Below, piece after piece: positions 61,901-64,000 of a stretch of DNA of 64,000 nucleotides. The notes under the pieces were generated by a model. That model was not told where the DNA came from. It searched no databases and saw only the letters and a list, made by a program, of their open reading frames with translations. This DNA comes from Lutjanus erythropterus. Lineage: Eukaryota; Chordata; Actinopteri; Lutjaniformes; Lutjanidae. Position numbers and translations under genes: made by a program. Positions within the stretch are counted from its first letter, which is position 1. Every line of letters starts with the position of its first letter. Location of the stretch: NCBI GenBank assembly GCA_020091685.1, contig CM034611.1:14886719-14950718 (forward strand). The letters run 5' to 3'.

Positions 61901-62378
61901 ATACTTGGACAGAACAAGCAATCAACAGCATGAGTATATTGTTTATAGTATACAGTCCAATTTGCCCTACAAGCCATTAATGTTGCTGAATTTAGTTTTC
62001 AGTTCTTAGTGTTTTTGTGATGTTTTTAATCTAGGGCTGAGCCATATAGCTGAAAAATGTATCACAATAAAATTGATCATTTTTAACAACATATTTTAAT
62101 GAAGACTAGGAAAAAAAAGTGAGTTGAACTGCATTTGAATCAAGGCAATCAGGTAATAGACTTAGGCTTAGACCCAGAAAACTGCCATACTTGTAAGCTG
62201 ACCTGTCCTTTTAAATTGACAGTTTCCTCGACACATGCACAAATTTTCTTACTCGCTGCTGTTTCTGTTGTTGTGTCACATGTCAGTGGTGCAAATGGAT
62301 AACACATCTGTTAGATGAGCGTCTGTTTGTGTGTCACTTTATGAGCAATGAGCACTCCATTTAAGTAAAACTACACAA

Positions 62379-62836
62379 CATTTTATTGAACAATTCTGTT
62401 ATTGGTATAGATGAAGTTTGTATTGTCAATATATGTCACGATTGTTTTATTTCCCAGGCCTATTTTCACCAAATACTGTCATACAGGTGGTCTGTGGCAT
62501 CTTCATGCAAACGTAAAACAAAAACATGTCTGCTAAATGATTGGCTGTTTGTGTTTTGCTTGAGGCATGCACCATTATCCAGGGATATGACAGGCTGTTT
62601 ATGAGCCAGGGCGTATTCGTTATGTGCTCTCATGGTGGTTTGCATTTAATGCGTTTTAGTGAAACATCAAACATTTTATTGAACTATTTTCTTATTGCTA
62701 TTGATGGCATACCACATGTATGTATTTGTTTGTTCATTTACCAATTTTATAACAATCTTGGAGTTGCAGTCCAATTTGTAGATATGTGAGGTCATACAGT
62801 TGATCTGTGGCATCTTCGTGCAAACATAAAAAAATC
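62379..62836. repeat. Diverged direct duplication, unit about 290 bases
   Basis: 62379-62525 and 62671-62836 both run acattttattgaac...ttatt...tcatacag.tg.tctgtggc, then atcttc.tgcaaac.taaaa. The segments before each copy also look related (gtgtgtcactttatgagca / tgacaggctgtttatgagcc). Confidence 0.75.
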
Positions 62837-63883
62837 CTTTCAGTTTACAGTTGTTGTTGATTTGACTTTGACTGAAACTAGAAGTGAGTTTAGAATGACT
62901 TACCATAATTATCGGAGATGAAGAGAATAAATTATTTCGGTCATTGGCTGTTAAGGAGTAATGAAGGAGATTAATAGTAAAGTTCTTCCAAGTAAAAGCA
63001 TCTAATTTCAGTTTTACTAGGATGCAGATCACTTGTGCAGACCATGACTTTGAGCAAGAGATGGTATTTTGGAGATATTAGCACCTATCATTGTATAGAG
63101 AAACTAATGGTTCCATTTGCACCAGGGTGTCAACAATGTTGCCTACATATATGTCACACCCACTGTGACATGCAATAACATACGTGATTATGTACAAATG
63201 CGTTCTTTCTCATTTAAGATGGTGCTACTTAAAAACCACAGTTGACAGCAGGGGTGACAGAGGCTAGATGTGTTACACCCAGTGGAACAGAACTTTGTTT
63301 CAGAAGTCCAGAATGGGCACATTAACATCAGGTTAAACCAACACTGGGAATAGGAGTGACGCCAGGATCATTAGAGAGTGAGAGCGAGCGCTGGGCAGAG
63401 TCGGGTTACATGTTGTCGACCCCAGAGTCAGACCTGCCCTGAACCTGCCTGTCAGAGGAGAGGTGGAGGCAGAGATGGAGAGAAGAAAAGACCGCCGAGT
63501 GACACACAGGCTTTGCTCAATGGCGTCCATTCAGCTGGACAGTGTTGCTTACTTTGGCGTCGGAGAAGAGCCTAATCAGATCTGATGCTTGTATTAGAGC
63601 CATCTCAAGTCACACGATCGTTAAATTGTGTGCATAGACAGCTTCCAGCCAGTAAGATTTAGAAACCAAATGTCTGGTGATGTGTTTTCCTTATGATTTA
63701 TTTATTAACATACAGGGATGCATGATATTGAATTTTTTTGATAAACATGCCAATGTTTTCCAACTAATTTTGGCTAATTGTCGATATATGCACACCTTTT
63801 AATTATCGGGTCTTTTCTGCAATTTTCATTTTATTCTGCCTACTCTTACTGGCCCCTGGCAGATACAGACATAATTTACAATA

Positions 63884-63962
63884 CTTTTGAAAATAAAATA
63901 CAGTGCTTGTCAAAATGAAATGTAATGCTTTTGAAAATAAAATACAGTGCTTTTCAAAATGG
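63884..63962. repeat. Tandem repeat, period 44, about 1.8 copies
   Basis: cttttgaaaataaaatacag, then tgctt.tcaaaatg, occurs twice 44 bases apart. Confidence 0.9.
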
Positions 63963-64000
63963 ACTCATCCACTCAACAAAATAAGATATTGATTGCAGCT

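Larger units (their letters stand above)
61901..64000. other. No confirmed gene; local duplications and a GC-rich patch
   Basis: It contains a direct duplication (62379-62525 and 62671-62836), a GC-richer patch with an open plus frame (about 63375-63585), an agggatgcatgatattg hAT-end-like motif at 63715, and a 44-base tandem repeat at 63884-63962. Confidence 0.5.

Noticed and set aside
61624-61977. 117-codon minus-strand frame
   Set aside because: It is the antisense of LINE remnants whose coding sense is plus.
1-64000. CRISPR arrays, operons, phage or plasmid features
   Set aside because: No spaced direct repeats, no dense coding and no ribosome-binding pattern; the DNA is clearly vertebrate.

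Overview
The window looks like nuclear DNA of a ray-finned (teleost) fish. It is AT-rich, has no long open frames, shows short exons with GT-AG introns of 0.1 to about 9 kb, and carries many interspersed repeats of the kind common in percomorph fish: a Tc1/mariner-type element with a CAAACCCCAATTCC terminus, TTAA-flanked inverted-repeat elements, hAT-type elements, tRNA-derived SINE pieces and LINE relics. That assignment is from recall of the repeat families; no database was consulted.

Gene A (+ strand) fills about 10.3-45.2 kb. Eight exons (14429-14564, 22164-22249, 22383-22456, 31069-31189, 37300-37790, 39511-39607, 43940-43978, 44780-44787 plus 3' UTR) join in perfect codon phase and encode the C-terminal 349 residues of a protein I cannot name. 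A ninth, more 5' exon near 10314-10450 is probable but has an unclear donor. The tail has a short coiled coil that spans an intron, then a Ser/Thr/Pro-rich basic stretch full of [S/T]-P sites, an acidic Trp-containing segment, and a C-terminus ...KRSVFSGL. It resembles cytoskeletal or centrosomal scaffold proteins in style only. The 5' part of the gene lies upstream, in the first 10 kb without being recognisable, or outside the window.

Gene B (+ strand) starts in a TATA-less promoter at about 49.17-49.45 kb with ETS-like, YY1-like and TCTCGCGAGA motifs. A first exon ends at 49533; a second exon (49625-49690) has a start codon giving MDIFK; a likely third exon (52182-52259) adds a hydrophobic, Trp/Phe-rich segment. 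The rest of the gene probably lies beyond the window or in the long intron. The first exon also carries a 57-codon upstream frame whose stop lies in exon 2.

The remaining sequence is intron and intergenic DNA made largely of decayed transposons. The clearest are the Tc1-type copies at 4747-6170 and 27089-27840, the AGAACC tandem element at 6929-7762, a TTAA-flanked inverted-repeat family (12829-13739, 56842-57311, and probably 29238-29691 and 33041-33607), an hAT-like pair of termini at 31257-31879, a 45.3-46.0 kb element with internal tandem repeats, and a nested insertion with a visible 8-bp target duplication at 50279-50492. Unexplained structures include an 18-bp-arm perfect palindrome at 2190-2228 and a set of shuffled duplicated modules at 19.7-24.9 kb inside the longest intron region. 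I found no tRNA or rRNA gene, no CRISPR array and no prokaryotic-type operon.
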